From positions 248,001 to 312,000 of IMG/VR virus record IMGVR_UViG_3300020477_000990: a stretch of DNA of 64,000 nucleotides, one strand, 5' to 3'. Shown here piece after piece: positions 1 through 8,706 of this stretch. This DNA comes from a virus. Below the pieces are notes generated by a model, which saw only the letters and a list, made by a program, of their open reading frames with translations, had not been told where the DNA came from and searched no databases. The stretch's first letter is position 1. Every line of letters begins with the position of its first letter. A program made the position numbers and the translations under genes.

Positions 1-1926
1 CTTTTTAATGGTAAAAAAGGTGCGGTGCAGGCACTTGGTTTTTTAACAGGATTATCTAATATTGTAAAAGGGAATTCATCAAAAAAATTTAATATTACTA
101 CAAAATGGGATGGGTCTCCAGCAATTGTTTGTGGAACAGATCCTAAAGATGGTAAATTTTTTATTGGCACAAAAGGTGTTTTTAACAAAAACCCAAAATT
201 AAATAAGTCAATGAAAGATGTATCAGTAAATCATGCTGATACAGTTGCTAAAGGTGAAACTACAGATAAAAGTGAGTTAAGAGGCAAATTAAGACAAGCA
301 TTAAAATATTTAGAAAAATTAAATATTAAAGGTGTATTACAAGGTGATTTAATGTTTACACAAGGTGACCTTCAAGAAAAGAATTGCCAAGGTGAAGCTT
401 GTATAACGTTTCAACCAAATGAAATAGTTTATGCTGTCCCATCAAATAGTGAATTAGCACAAAGAATTAAAAGAGCTAAAGTTGGAATAGTATTTCATAC
501 ATCATATGAAGGTGATAGTTTAGATAATATGACAGCGTCATTTAGAGTTGATTTATCTAATTTAACACCTACACCAGATGTTTGGTTTGATGATGCATAT
601 ATTAAAGACTATTCTGGTATGGCAACAATGACAGCACAAGAGTCAGCGGCAGTAGATTCTGGAATAGCTCAAATAAAAAGTAGTTTGCAATCAGTAGGAA
701 ATGCATTTGAATTTTTAGATGGTTCTGAAGCTGGTAATGATTTAAAGATTAATATTGCGGCTAATATTAATTCTAATATTAAGCAAAATGTAATACAACA
801 AAATCCTGAAACATTTTTTAATCAATTTGTTGAGGATTATAAGAAAAGAGCAGAAGCTAAAATAGAGCAATTAAAGACGGGTAGAGAGGGTGTTGCAGGA
901 CAACGTCGCTTAAATGCCCTACAAATTGGCTTAAATTACTTAAATACTAATAAGAATAATATGTTGAGTTTTTACTCTATATGGCTTAAATTAGGTGCTA
1001 TGAAGAACATATTATATAAAAAATTATCAAGTATTAAAGCAATTGATAGTTTTGAACAAAATGGAGATGAATTAAAAGTAAGAGATCCAGAAGGTTTTGT
1101 TGCTGTTGACCATATAGGAAATGCAATAAAAGTTGTGGATAGATTAGATTTTAGTAGGAAAAATTTTATGAAAAAAGAAGGTATAGAATTAGATTTAGTT
1201 ACACAATTGCTTACTGAAGCAAGAATGTTTAAATCAAGACAAGGTGTATCAAAGTTTTCAGCACGTGAAATAGCTGATATGGCTTTTGCACATTGTATCG
1301 CTTTGCAAGTAATGAATCGTGAATTCAAGTACACATCAGTTGCAAAAAGTTATGCATCAAGAACTTCAAGTTATGGTAACTATGATTATTTTAGATCAAA
1401 TGGTACTGATTTATATGTAATGTTACACGCCTTATTTGGTAAAGGTTCTATTATTAAATTTGATGATGAAAAAAATAGTAAAATTTTATTAAGCAGAATG
1501 AAAAGTGATATAATGCCGTTTAGAGAATTTTTAAGTCATATTGGATCTTCAGGATCAAATACTGATACTGAACAACGTATGTTAATGAGATTGCAAGGAG
1601 CATTGTATATTTCAAACAGTAAGTTACGTTCTATGAAACGTTTAGCAGGTGATTGGGAAAATTTAAAAACACGAGAAAAAAGAACATTAGTATCTAGCTT
1701 ATTAACTTATTTTAGATCAAATTCACCTATGTCATCGCTTACAACTTATATTCAAAGATTAGCACGTGAACGTGATTTTGGTGATGATAAGCAAAAAGTT
1801 AAAACATCAAAAGCAATGGCAGTTGGTGCGGCATTGGCAGGTGCATATTTAGGTTATAAACTTGGTCGTGGTAAAACACCAAGCTATGCAGATAAAAAAT
1901 TTAATTTTAAAAAGGATAAAAAATAA
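1..1926 (+). CDS. DUF6267-like phage protein with KxDG nucleotidyltransferase-like motif (5' partial)
   Basis: The reading frame is open from the first base, so the gene begins outside the window; the GTG at 25 is only the first possible internal start. About 35 codons in is a KWDGSPA motif, which resembles the KxDG active site of ATP-dependent nucleic-acid ligases and capping enzymes, followed about 70 residues later by LQGDLMF, placed like ligase motif III. From memory, similar proteins (DUF6267) occur in marine T4-like phages. The C-terminus has a short Ala/Gly-rich hydrophobic stretch and a basic tail. The stop overlaps the next ATG. Activity as a nucleotidyltransferase is inferred from motifs only; it may instead be a virion protein. 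Confidence 0.6.
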   Translation, partial: LFNGKKGAVQALGFLTGLSNIVKGNSSKKFNITTKWDGSPAIVCGTDPKDGKFFIGTKGVFNKNPKLNKSMKDVSVNHADTVAKGETTDKSELRGKLRQALKYLEKLNIKGVLQGDLMFTQGDLQEKNCQGEACITFQPNEIVYAVPSNSELAQRIKRAKVGIVFHTSYEGDSLDNMTASFRVDLSNLTPTPDVWFDDAYIKDYSGMATMTAQESAAVDSGIAQIKSSLQSVGNAFEFLDGSEAGNDLKINIAANINSNIKQNVIQQNPETFFNQFVEDYKKRAEAKIEQLKTGREGVAGQRRLNALQIGLNYLNTNKNNMLSFYSIWLKLGAMKNILYKKLSSIKAIDSFEQNGDELKVRDPEGFVAVDHIGNAIKVVDRLDFSRKNFMKKEGIELDLVTQLLTEARMFKSRQGVSKFSAREIADMAFAHCIALQVMNREFKYTSVAKSYASRTSSYGNYDYFRSNGTDLYVMLHALFGKGSIIKFDDEKNSKILLSRMKSDIMPFREFLSHIGSSGSNTDTEQRMLMRLQGALYISNSKLRSMKRLAGDWENLKTREKRTLVSSLLTYFRSNSPMSSLTTYIQRLARERDFGDDKQKVKTSKAMAVGAALAGAYLGYKLGRGKTPSYADKKFNFKKDKK

Positions 1927-2333
1927 TGGCAGTAAGAATTAATGGTGCGGCAAGAGGCGGCGAGTTTATTAGTAATAACTTACAGTTTTATACAATGTAT
2001 ACTTCTATTGATATAACTGTTACTGGAAGTTATTCTGATGCAACGCAAAAAGATTTTGATGCTGTCGTGCAATTAATTGCAGGGTATTCTCAGGTTATTA
2101 TTTCAAATGATCCAGTTGGTGTAGCAGATTTAAATGCTAATGGAGCCCCAAGTATTACAGGTGCCGGTTGGATATTTAAATTTGCGGTAGAACACCCAGA
2201 CGTATTTAAATTAAATGGAAATAGTGTACAGGCATTAATTAATGAATTTGATGGAATAGTACTAAATGGTGGCACATTTGCAACAACAGGTGGCTCAAAA
2301 AATATAGAGTTTGTACAATCGGAGACATTATAA
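1926..2333 (+). CDS. Small virion-like protein of unknown function
   Basis: A 135-residue protein, mostly predicted beta and Ala/Gly/Asn-rich, starting at an ATG that overlaps the preceding stop (ATAATG). It has no membrane segment and no catalytic motif I recognise. Its place among short genes downstream of a DUF6267-like gene, and a composition like phage head or tail accessory proteins, suggest a structural role. That is inference from context. Confidence 0.55.
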   Translation: MAVRINGAARGGEFISNNLQFYTMYTSIDITVTGSYSDATQKDFDAVVQLIAGYSQVIISNDPVGVADLNANGAPSITGAGWIFKFAVEHPDVFKLNGNSVQALINEFDGIVLNGGTFATTGGSKNIEFVQSETL

Positions 2334-2334
2334 G

Positions 2335-2601
2335 ATGGAAAAGAATCAACCAAAAGTAATTAGTGAAGGTACTAAACATTTAGAAGCAAGTAATTTAGAA
2401 ACTCATGTTGTTGTATCACATGAACGTCATACAGAAATTCAAAAACGTTTTGATAAAGTAGATGTACGTATGGATAGAATGGAAGAAAAAACAGATCAAC
2501 AATTTAGTAAAATTGAAAAAATTATTATTTGGTCTATGGGTACATTGTTTATTACTTTACTTACAACATTGTTTACAATTGTATATGGGAGCTTTAAATA
2601 A
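2335..2601 (+). CDS. Coiled-coil protein with C-terminal membrane anchor (XhlA/holin-like)
   Basis: I chose the ATG at 2335, just after the previous stop; the frame is open further upstream but without a better start. The 88-residue product has a charged helical region with heptad-like spacing (about residues 25-60) followed by one hydrophobic segment (about 64-83) and a short tail. This is the layout of XhlA-type haemolysin/holin-associated proteins. A lysis or membrane-tethering role is possible but unproven. Its last base is shared with the next ATG. Confidence 0.55.
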   Translation: MEKNQPKVISEGTKHLEASNLETHVVVSHERHTEIQKRFDKVDVRMDRMEEKTDQQFSKIEKIIIWSMGTLFITLLTTLFTIVYGSFK

Positions 2602-2891
2602 TGCAAATAGCAGAAGTATACAGTCAAGATTTAGATGAAGCACGTTTGATATTTGGACGTAAAGGTACAAAGGTAGTTAAAAAATACAGATGTACTTTTG
2701 GTAGAAAAAAAGGACGTATTGTTTCTAATCCTAGTGTATGCGGAGCCCCTTTAGATATTAAAAAAAGATTTACCCTTAAAAAAACAAGAGCACGAATGGG
2801 ACAAAGAATTATTAGAAAAGCATTAAGAACTAAAAGGTTTAATCCAGCGTCTAGACGTGTTGCAAAAATGAATAGAGCACTTAGACGTTAA
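2601..2891 (+). CDS. Small highly basic protein with Cys pair
   Basis: A 96-residue Lys/Arg-rich protein. Two cysteines flank a GRKKGRIV stretch (about residues 31-48) and the C-terminal half is almost entirely basic and helical. Such proteins in T4-like phages are usually prohead-core or DNA-binding accessories, but I cannot name the family. It directly precedes a radical SAM gene, as do two other small ORFs in this window. Confidence 0.5.
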   Translation: MQIAEVYSQDLDEARLIFGRKGTKVVKKYRCTFGRKKGRIVSNPSVCGAPLDIKKRFTLKKTRARMGQRIIRKALRTKRFNPASRRVAKMNRALRR

Positions 2892-2902
2892 ATACATACG
2901 TC

Positions 2903-3988
2903 ATGAACTATTATAATACTTACAATAGAATCGAAATAGAAATCACTTCAAAATGTAATGCGAGGTGTCCTGGTTGTTCTAGAAATGTAAATGGAATAAC
3001 AAATCCTCAATTACAAGTACAAGATTTATCATCTGAAAATTTTATAAAGTACGTCCCTAAAGAAGCATTAAAAGGAAAAAAGATTGAGTTTTGTGGGGTG
3101 TTTGGTGATCCAGTAATGCACAAAGATTTTATTACTATTGTAGAACATTGCCGATTATCAGAACCTTATTCTATTTCTATAGATACAAATGGTGGATCAC
3201 AGCCAACTAGTTGGTGGGAAAAACTTGCAACACTAGGAGTTGAAGTACAATGGAGTGTTGATGGTCATAGAAAAACAAATCATTTGTATAGAGTAAATGT
3301 AAAGTTTGATAAAATTTTAGAAAATATGAAAGCATTTTCTAAAGCAGGTGGTAAAGGTACATGGGAGTATATTGTATTTGATCATAATGAAAGTGAAATT
3401 AGTATAGCTAAAAAAGAAGCTCATGCTTTAGGTTTTGATTTTAATATTAGAAGAAATAGCAGAAATAATGAAGAAGGTTATATATCATACATTAAAGAAA
3501 AAGTAGCTGGAAAAGTTGTAACTACAAAATTTAAGGTAACACAATCAAATCCAGTACATAAGCATAGTGAAACAGAAACAGCTAAAAAAGAAGTCCAAAA
3601 AGATAATTTGCAAATTAGTTGTTTACTATATAATGATAAAAAAATGTTTTTAGGATTTGATGGACGTATTTGGCCTTGTTGTTGGTTCCATGATATCTAT
3701 AATGGTGCAGGTAATCCACAAGTAGAAGAAACATCACATGAATTAGCAACGCATCATAAACTTAAAAAATTAGATAGTAGGTATGGAGCCGGCTGGAATA
3801 GTATTATACACAATAGTTGGAATGATATATTAGGGCATGAATATTACCAAAAAATATTGCCAAATACATTTGATAGTACTAGCCCTAATTTTTTAAAAGA
3901 AGAAGCATTACCAAAATGTGCAAAAAAATGTAGGAAATCTGGAGCACTACGAGATGTAGAGCGAGTTAAATATATTGGTGATAAATAA
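2903..3988 (+). CDS. Radical SAM protein with C-terminal SPASM/twitch-type cluster domain (paralog 1)
   Basis: A 361-residue protein. Near residue 18 is the radical SAM signature CNARCPGC (CxxxCxxC), which binds the catalytic 4Fe-4S cluster and S-adenosylmethionine. A TNHLYR signature sits mid-protein. The C-terminal region has Cys at a CLLYND motif, an adjacent WPCCW pair and a final CAKKC, the pattern of an auxiliary-cluster (SPASM/twitch) domain. These enzymes modify peptides, proteins or small molecules by radical chemistry; the substrate here is unknown. Four homologous loci lie in this window (24569, 29300, 41668, 54589). A TAAATA element ends 7 bases before the ATG. Confidence 0.85.
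   Translation: MNYYNTYNRIEIEITSKCNARCPGCSRNVNGITNPQLQVQDLSSENFIKYVPKEALKGKKIEFCGVFGDPVMHKDFITIVEHCRLSEPYSISIDTNGGSQPTSWWEKLATLGVEVQWSVDGHRKTNHLYRVNVKFDKILENMKAFSKAGGKGTWEYIVFDHNESEISIAKKEAHALGFDFNIRRNSRNNEEGYISYIKEKVAGKVVTTKFKVTQSNPVHKHSETETAKKEVQKDNLQISCLLYNDKKMFLGFDGRIWPCCWFHDIYNGAGNPQVEETSHELATHHKLKKLDSRYGAGWNSIIHNSWNDILGHEYYQKILPNTFDSTSPNFLKEEALPKCAKKCRKSGALRDVERVKYIGDK
3979..3986 (+). promoter_or_regulatory. Possible T4-type late promoter (GATAAATA)
   Basis: GATAAATA overlaps the stop of the preceding gene and ends 6 bases before the ATG at 3993, so a transcript would start at or next to the start codon. One mismatch to TATAAATA; in AT-rich DNA chance matches are possible. Confidence 0.4.
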
Positions 3989-3992
3989 TTAT

Positions 3993-4433
3993 ATGAGCTT
4001 AAAAGACGATATTATTAATGGATTAGATAAATCAACAGAGTTTACTGACAGACTCAGTAAATTGGTTCATTTACCAAGATCAGTAGTTAAATCATTAACT
4101 GAACCATTGGGGCTTAAAGATTATATGAGTTTATCTAAAGCAGTTGATGAAGAAGATCCAGAAAGTGCTAAAAAAATATTATTAGATGTTGGATTTAGCA
4201 AATTAGATAATACAACCCAAAAGTTGTTATCTGAATATTCTAGTAAAGGTTCAACTAAAGCAGGAGCTTCGCAATCAGCTGGTAATAGAGATGGAAGAAA
4301 CGATACTGATCCAGAAGAAAAACCAGAACCAGCAGTTGATGATGATACAAAAGATGCAATTAATAAAATAGCTGATAAATCAGCTGAAATTGTACAATTT
4401 GCAGATATAGTTGCAAAAAATAATAAAAAGTAG
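3993..4433 (+). CDS. Hypothetical phage protein
   Basis: I prefer the ATG at 3993, which avoids overlap with the radical SAM gene; a GTG at 3975 is also possible. The 146-residue product is helical at its N-terminus, has an Asp/Glu/Pro-rich low-complexity linker (about residues 85-115) and ends in a helix. No family recognised. Its place before other acidic, helical proteins suggests a virion or scaffold-associated role. Confidence 0.55.
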   Translation: MSLKDDIINGLDKSTEFTDRLSKLVHLPRSVVKSLTEPLGLKDYMSLSKAVDEEDPESAKKILLDVGFSKLDNTTQKLLSEYSSKGSTKAGASQSAGNRDGRNDTDPEEKPEPAVDDDTKDAINKIADKSAEIVQFADIVAKNNKK

Positions 4434-4439
4434 TATAAT
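4411..4439 (+). promoter_or_regulatory. Sigma-70-type promoter placing +1 at a start codon
   Basis: -35 TTGCAA (4411-4416), 17-base spacer, -10 TATAAT (4434-4439). Only 8 bases separate the -10 from the ATG at 4448, so the message should be leaderless or nearly so. Confidence 0.6.
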
Positions 4440-4447
4440 AAACTATA

Positions 4448-5173
4448 ATGTTTAGACAAAGAAGAAAGCAAAGACATGAAGAGCTAGAACGTGTACGTGG
4501 ACAAGCTCAAAATATGACTATTATAGAAATGATAGAACATCAACGTTTTTATAAAATTCTTAATGGTTGGAGTACTCCTAAAATTAGTAATGATTTTTTT
4601 AATGCGTGGGATAAAGTAATAGCTGAAGCTAGGCAAAAATTGCCAAGATATAAAAAACCAAATGTTGATAATGTTAAAAAATTATTGAATAAGTTAAATA
4701 AATTGGATAAATCAGTATTAAAAGAAGTAGTTGAATTAGGTATTGATACTAGATTAAATTTTAAAACAGCATTGCAAACATCAAAAACAGCTAAAGGTAT
4801 TAAAATAGGTGGTTATTTAATTAAACTTAATTACACGGGAAAGCGACAAAGCTATGATGTTATTAGAACATCAGATGAAAAAGATATAGCATTAGATATA
4901 AAATTATATGAAATGGCGTTTTGTATGGTTAACTATTTAAATGAAGGAGTATTAAGTACAGATCCAAGAATGGTTGAATTGCATGAAATATATTCAGACT
5001 ATTTAACGTATTCTGAACGAGCAACTCAATATAAAAGACGTTATTACGATGCTATAAAAGAGAGTAATAGTGCTAAACAGGAGAAAAATCTGGATGATTT
5101 TGAAAAAAATCGTGATATAGCCCTAGATTATAAGGCTAATATTATTGATTTATTCAAAAAAAATACAGCATAA
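4448..5173 (+). CDS. Hypothetical phage protein
   Basis: A 241-residue, Lys-rich, mostly helical protein of unrecognised family. The first 20 residues are strongly charged, and the C-terminal third (about residues 160-235) looks like long helices. A promoter ends 8 bases upstream of the ATG and there is no Shine-Dalgarno sequence, so translation is probably from a leaderless mRNA. Placed among virion-like genes. Confidence 0.55.
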   Translation: MFRQRRKQRHEELERVRGQAQNMTIIEMIEHQRFYKILNGWSTPKISNDFFNAWDKVIAEARQKLPRYKKPNVDNVKKLLNKLNKLDKSVLKEVVELGIDTRLNFKTALQTSKTAKGIKIGGYLIKLNYTGKRQSYDVIRTSDEKDIALDIKLYEMAFCMVNYLNEGVLSTDPRMVELHEIYSDYLTYSERATQYKRRYYDAIKESNSAKQEKNLDDFEKNRDIALDYKANIIDLFKKNTA

Positions 5174-5187
5174 AAAATAAAGAAAAG

Positions 5188-5195
5188 TATAAATA
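5188..5195 (+). promoter_or_regulatory. T4-type late promoter (TATAAATA)
   Basis: Exact match to the T4 late-promoter octamer, 23 bases upstream of the ATG at 5219, with a purine-rich stretch in between that could serve as ribosome binding site. Confidence 0.65.
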
Positions 5196-5218
5196 TAGTT
5201 ATATAAGGTAGAGTACAT

Positions 5219-6088
5219 ATGAATATTTCAGAATTTAACAAACCAGCGAAAGACAAAGTAGCTAAAATTAGTGAAGCTTTAGAAACCATGTATGGTTTTA
5301 AAGTTTATGATACGCAAGACATCAAAAAATTGTATGATGTTAAAAAGTCTCTTAAACAAAAAATTAAAGAATTAGAAGCTACGTTGCCGTTTAATACGTA
5401 CTCAGCTAATCCAAAATATATGCAGGCTTTATTATTAAAAGAAGCTGTTGATAATATGATTCAAACACATGAAGCAAAAGCTAAACCAGATTTTTTAGAC
5501 ATGGATAAAGATGGTGATAAAAAAGAGCCAATGAAGAAAGCAGTTAAAGATAAAAAAGTTAAAGAAGAAGTAGCTGAAACAGAAGAATCAAAAGATGAAG
5601 AAGCTAAAGAAGAGAAAGCAACAAATATAGTGGAAGAGAAAATGATAGAAATTAAAAAACTTTTAGAACAAGAAGTTGAAAAAGCTGAAATAGTTATTGC
5701 GGCAAAAAGTATAGTTGATGAATTGCAAAATATGATCGAAGACTTAGGCAAGTTACAAAATGATGAACTTGGTGCTATTGTTGATCAAATGTCATACCAA
5801 TATGGTGGTGATGCGGCGGCAAACTTTAATACAGCAGTTGCTTCACAATTAGAAACTTTGTTAGGATCAATTAAATCGGCTAAAGAAGCTGTTAATAACG
5901 AAGTACTTGTATTGACAGGCGAAGCTCCAGCACAATCAGATATGTCAGCAACAGATTCAGATTTAGGTGATATGGGATCAGACATTGAAGATCCTGTAGA
6001 TGATTTGCCAGCAGATGATTTAACTGGTGGTGATGATGCGGCAAGCGGTCCTGTAGATGAGCCACTAGGTAGAGCCAAAAAGGCTTAA
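5219..6088 (+). CDS. Acidic helical virion or scaffold-like protein
   Basis: A 289-residue protein. Helical N-terminal part (1-85), then a DMDKDGDKKEP segment (about 96-106) of a type I associate with marine T4-like phage structural proteins, a Lys/Glu-rich region (about 105-145), further helices, and an Asp-rich C-terminal tail (about 245-285). Driven by an exact late promoter, so probably made late with virion proteins. Scaffold, prohead-core or head-associated roles are plausible; no firm family match. Confidence 0.55.
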   Translation: MNISEFNKPAKDKVAKISEALETMYGFKVYDTQDIKKLYDVKKSLKQKIKELEATLPFNTYSANPKYMQALLLKEAVDNMIQTHEAKAKPDFLDMDKDGDKKEPMKKAVKDKKVKEEVAETEESKDEEAKEEKATNIVEEKMIEIKKLLEQEVEKAEIVIAAKSIVDELQNMIEDLGKLQNDELGAIVDQMSYQYGGDAAANFNTAVASQLETLLGSIKSAKEAVNNEVLVLTGEAPAQSDMSATDSDLGDMGSDIEDPVDDLPADDLTGGDDAASGPVDEPLGRAKKA

Positions 6089-6093
6089 CCAAA

Positions 6094-6420
6094 ATGAAAA
6101 TCACAGAAGTCATAGGTAAGGCAAAATATGTCAGTAAATTAGATTCTGACATTAATGAACTTATTGTTACTATGATGGCTAATGATATTGATACAATTGA
6201 TACAAAAGGCTTTGCAAGTGAATTAAAAACTTTAGGCCACGGTGTTAGTATTGATGCATTATTAAAACACTTAATGAGTAATGGAAAAATAAAATCAGTT
6301 AATTCATCAGAAATTAAATTAGATGTTCCATCAAATGATGCAACATTTAGTAAACAAGATAATACTGCCAATAAAGTTTCTAAAATGGCATCTAAAGCGG
6401 CCAAATCCGGCATTAAATAA
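6094..6420 (+). CDS. Small hypothetical protein
   Basis: A 108-residue protein beginning 5 bases after the previous stop, so probably co-transcribed. The first 70 residues look like a compact helical domain resembling a small winged-helix fold; the tail is Ser/Ala/Lys-rich. No catalytic motif. Function unknown. Confidence 0.5.
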   Translation: MKITEVIGKAKYVSKLDSDINELIVTMMANDIDTIDTKGFASELKTLGHGVSIDALLKHLMSNGKIKSVNSSEIKLDVPSNDATFSKQDNTANKVSKMASKAAKSGIK

Positions 6421-6449
6421 TTGACATATTTTATATTAACTGCTATAAT
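6421..6449 (+). promoter_or_regulatory. Consensus sigma-70 promoter
   Basis: Perfect TTGACA (6421-6426), 17-base spacer and perfect TATAAT (6444-6449), followed by an AGGAG ribosome binding site and the ATG at 6470. The strongest host-type promoter in the window; it serves the small ORF and the downstream nuclease. Confidence 0.85.
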
Positions 6450-6469
6450 GTTTTAAATAGGAGAACATT

Positions 6470-6625
6470 ATGCCAGGAATGTGGATACCGAAGTTTTTTG
6501 AAAAGTTATTTGAGCTTACAACACCTATTAAAAAGAAAAAAAGAATTTATAAGGTAAGAGGAAAGAAATACGTTATTAAGGATTATGTTGGACGAAAGCC
6601 TAAAAACAGAAAACTCTACAACTAA
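6470..6625 (+). CDS. 51-residue basic protein
   Basis: A short ORF directly behind a perfect sigma-70 promoter with an AGGAG ribosome binding site, which makes it credible despite its length. The product begins with an amphipathic aromatic stretch (about residues 4-17) and continues Lys/Arg-rich, including a KKKKR run. It overlaps the start of the following nuclease gene by 41 bases. Perhaps an early host-takeover peptide; function unknown. Confidence 0.6.
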   Translation: MPGMWIPKFFEKLFELTTPIKKKKRIYKVRGKKYVIKDYVGRKPKNRKLYN

Positions 6626-7301
6626 CACATTATTAGTTAATAAATTTGATTACATACAATATAAAAGAAAAAGTATTGATGGAACAAGATATTATGTTAA
6701 TGATAATGGAGATCCTGTCCCATCGGTAACTACAATATTATCTAAAACTAAAGATATGACAGCAATTAATGCCTGGAAAAAACGGGTAGGAAAAGTTGAA
6801 GCACAGAGAATAGTTACAGAGTCAGCGAATCTAGGAACAGTTATGCATAAACATCTTGAATGTTTTATTGAAGGTGTAGAACGTCCTAAAGGTACAAATC
6901 AAGTCCATGTACAAGCAAAGCAATTAAGTGATACAGTTATTGAGCAAGGTTTATGTAATGTAAATGAAGTATGGGGTATAGAAACAGCACTTGCTTTTCC
7001 AGGATTATATGCAGGTACGGCTGATATGATATGTGTACACGAAGATGAACCAGCAATTGGAGACTTTAAAACAGCTCGCAAATTTAAGAAAAAAGAATGG
7101 ATTAGTGATTATTTTATGCAGGCATCAGCTTATGCACTAGCTCATAACGAAGTATATGGCACAAATATTAAAAAAGGAGTTATTTTTATGGTAACTCATG
7201 ACAATACTTACCAGCAATTTGTAGTTGAAGGAGCTGAATTTCAAACATTTACAGATAAGTGGCTTGATAAGGTTGAAACTTATTATAAAATGAATAAATA
7301 G
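6585..7301 (+). CDS. PD-(D/E)XK (RecB/Cas4-like) exonuclease
   Basis: A 238-residue protein with a TTILSKTKD stretch near the N-terminus, GTVMHKHLE (about residues 86-94), then GTADMI and IGDFKTARK (about 143-166). The His, Asp, Asp and Lys of these motifs form the metal-binding core of PD-(D/E)XK nucleases. Marine myoviruses often carry such a stand-alone nuclease, thought to act in replication or recombination or in host DNA breakdown. Transcribed from the promoter at 6421; its start lies inside the preceding small gene. Confidence 0.75.
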   Translation: MLDESLKTENSTTNTLLVNKFDYIQYKRKSIDGTRYYVNDNGDPVPSVTTILSKTKDMTAINAWKKRVGKVEAQRIVTESANLGTVMHKHLECFIEGVERPKGTNQVHVQAKQLSDTVIEQGLCNVNEVWGIETALAFPGLYAGTADMICVHEDEPAIGDFKTARKFKKKEWISDYFMQASAYALAHNEVYGTNIKKGVIFMVTHDNTYQQFVVEGAEFQTFTDKWLDKVETYYKMNK

Positions 7302-7321
7302 TATTATATTGGAGTACTAAC

Positions 7322-8590
7322 GTGGCAACTACATATACTAGAATTAAAAACAGACGTGGTTTAAGAGCAGATTTACCTCAGCCTTTAGCTGATGGTGAAA
7401 TTGGTTTAGCAACAGATACGAGAGAAGTTTACATAGGTGCTGGTACACAGGACTTATTAAACAGCGATGTACAAGTTACACCATTTTTAGATGCACAGAC
7501 AGTTGTATCAGGGGACCTAACAAATATAGATTCAGCTACTACAAATAATGGTTTATTGTTTTTTAATGTAACTGGAACTCAAACATTTACAGGTGACGGA
7601 ACTAATAAAAATTCATATACTATTAGTTCTGCTAATGTATCTATTCCATCTGGTAAATCACCAATTGGTTCAAGTTATGAATCACAAGACTTTGTTGTAA
7701 CAAAATATATAAATGGTAATCCTACGTTATTAGAAACATCAAAATATTCTATTGTTAATAGTGGTGGTAATTATCAAATTAACTTTATTACGGCTCCTGA
7801 AGCAGGTTCTAAAGTTTGTGTAGTTAAATGGACAGAAGCACAAACACGTGAACACGCAAGAGCAAGAGCAAGTTGGGAAGCAAGTAATTCAGCAGTATCA
7901 AGCTATAATAAATGGCAGGCAAATGATTTAGCAAACAACCAAGTATGGGTTGATATTACAACAGGAACTGGTATGGTACAGTTTGTAACAGCAGGTGAAA
8001 AGACAGCATTGGAAACTGCTAATGCAAATGATTCGATTAGTACAATTAACGAACCAGCAACTTATAGTTTCTTAGGAGAAAATACAACATTAGGTCATGT
8101 AGCAAGAAATGTTGCAATTGATTCTGATTTAAAAATTGATTTAGATACACCACAACAAGCATATAACGTTTCAAGATTTATTAATAAAAAACGTGGCCAA
8201 GTATCAAGAGTTGCAAACAATATTCAAATTTATACTGAAGCAAGTTATCCACAGTTTCAAACAAATCAATATGTATCTTTCATGAGAAAAGCAACATTGG
8301 CCGCTAATAGTAATGGAACAGTTTTAAGTTATGTAACAACAGAGGCTAACATATACAAAGTTGATTATAGTGTAAAATATAATAATGAATTTAGAGCAGG
8401 TACAATTTTAATTGCTACAGATGGAACTAATGCTACAATTAATGATAATTTCGTAGAAACCGGCGACACTTCTGCGGTGTCCTTTGCGGCGGCAATTAGT
8501 AGCGGAAAATTGCAATGGAACTGGGCAAACAGTCATGCAACAAACGTCGCGAACTTATCATACAAGATAGAACGTTGGTTACAGTCGTAA
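7322..8590 (+). CDS. Tail-fibre / receptor-binding-like structural protein
   Basis: A 422-residue protein starting at GTG 7322 with a GGAG ribosome binding site. The N-terminus has an LADGEIGLATDTREVYIG segment, typical of phage fibre and major-tropism-determinant proteins. The rest is Asn/Thr/Ser-rich beta-structured sequence with a Trp-rich C-terminus. Probably part of the tail fibre or baseplate that contacts the host. It is followed by hairpins before the nrd operon. Confidence 0.65.
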   Translation: MATTYTRIKNRRGLRADLPQPLADGEIGLATDTREVYIGAGTQDLLNSDVQVTPFLDAQTVVSGDLTNIDSATTNNGLLFFNVTGTQTFTGDGTNKNSYTISSANVSIPSGKSPIGSSYESQDFVVTKYINGNPTLLETSKYSIVNSGGNYQINFITAPEAGSKVCVVKWTEAQTREHARARASWEASNSAVSSYNKWQANDLANNQVWVDITTGTGMVQFVTAGEKTALETANANDSISTINEPATYSFLGENTTLGHVARNVAIDSDLKIDLDTPQQAYNVSRFINKKRGQVSRVANNIQIYTEASYPQFQTNQYVSFMRKATLAANSNGTVLSYVTTEANIYKVDYSVKYNNEFRAGTILIATDGTNATINDNFVETGDTSAVSFAAAISSGKLQWNWANSHATNVANLSYKIERWLQS

Positions 8591-8608
8591 CTAGTAGTTG
8601 TATTTTTT

Positions 8609-8640
8609 TAACAGATTTTTTCTGTTAAATCCAATTTAAC
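8609..8640 (+). terminator. Two overlapping, mutually exclusive hairpins
   Basis: A perfect 7-bp stem TAACAGA/TCTGTTA (8609-8615 with 8621-8627, T5 loop) overlaps a second perfect 7-bp stem GTTAAAT/ATTTAAC (8624-8630 with 8634-8640). They share bases, so only one can form at a time. They lie between the fibre gene and nrdA, suggesting a terminator or attenuator. There is no clean U-tract after either. Confidence 0.4.
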
Positions 8641-8706
8641 TATTGCTTTTATGAATAAAGTGATAGTATAATTATTATTGTTATAAATGATAGGTTAAAA
8701 AGAATA

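Noticed and set aside
5892-6413. Reverse-strand ORF of 173 codons
   Set aside because: Covers two forward genes with better context and composition; reads as a shadow with no ribosome binding site.
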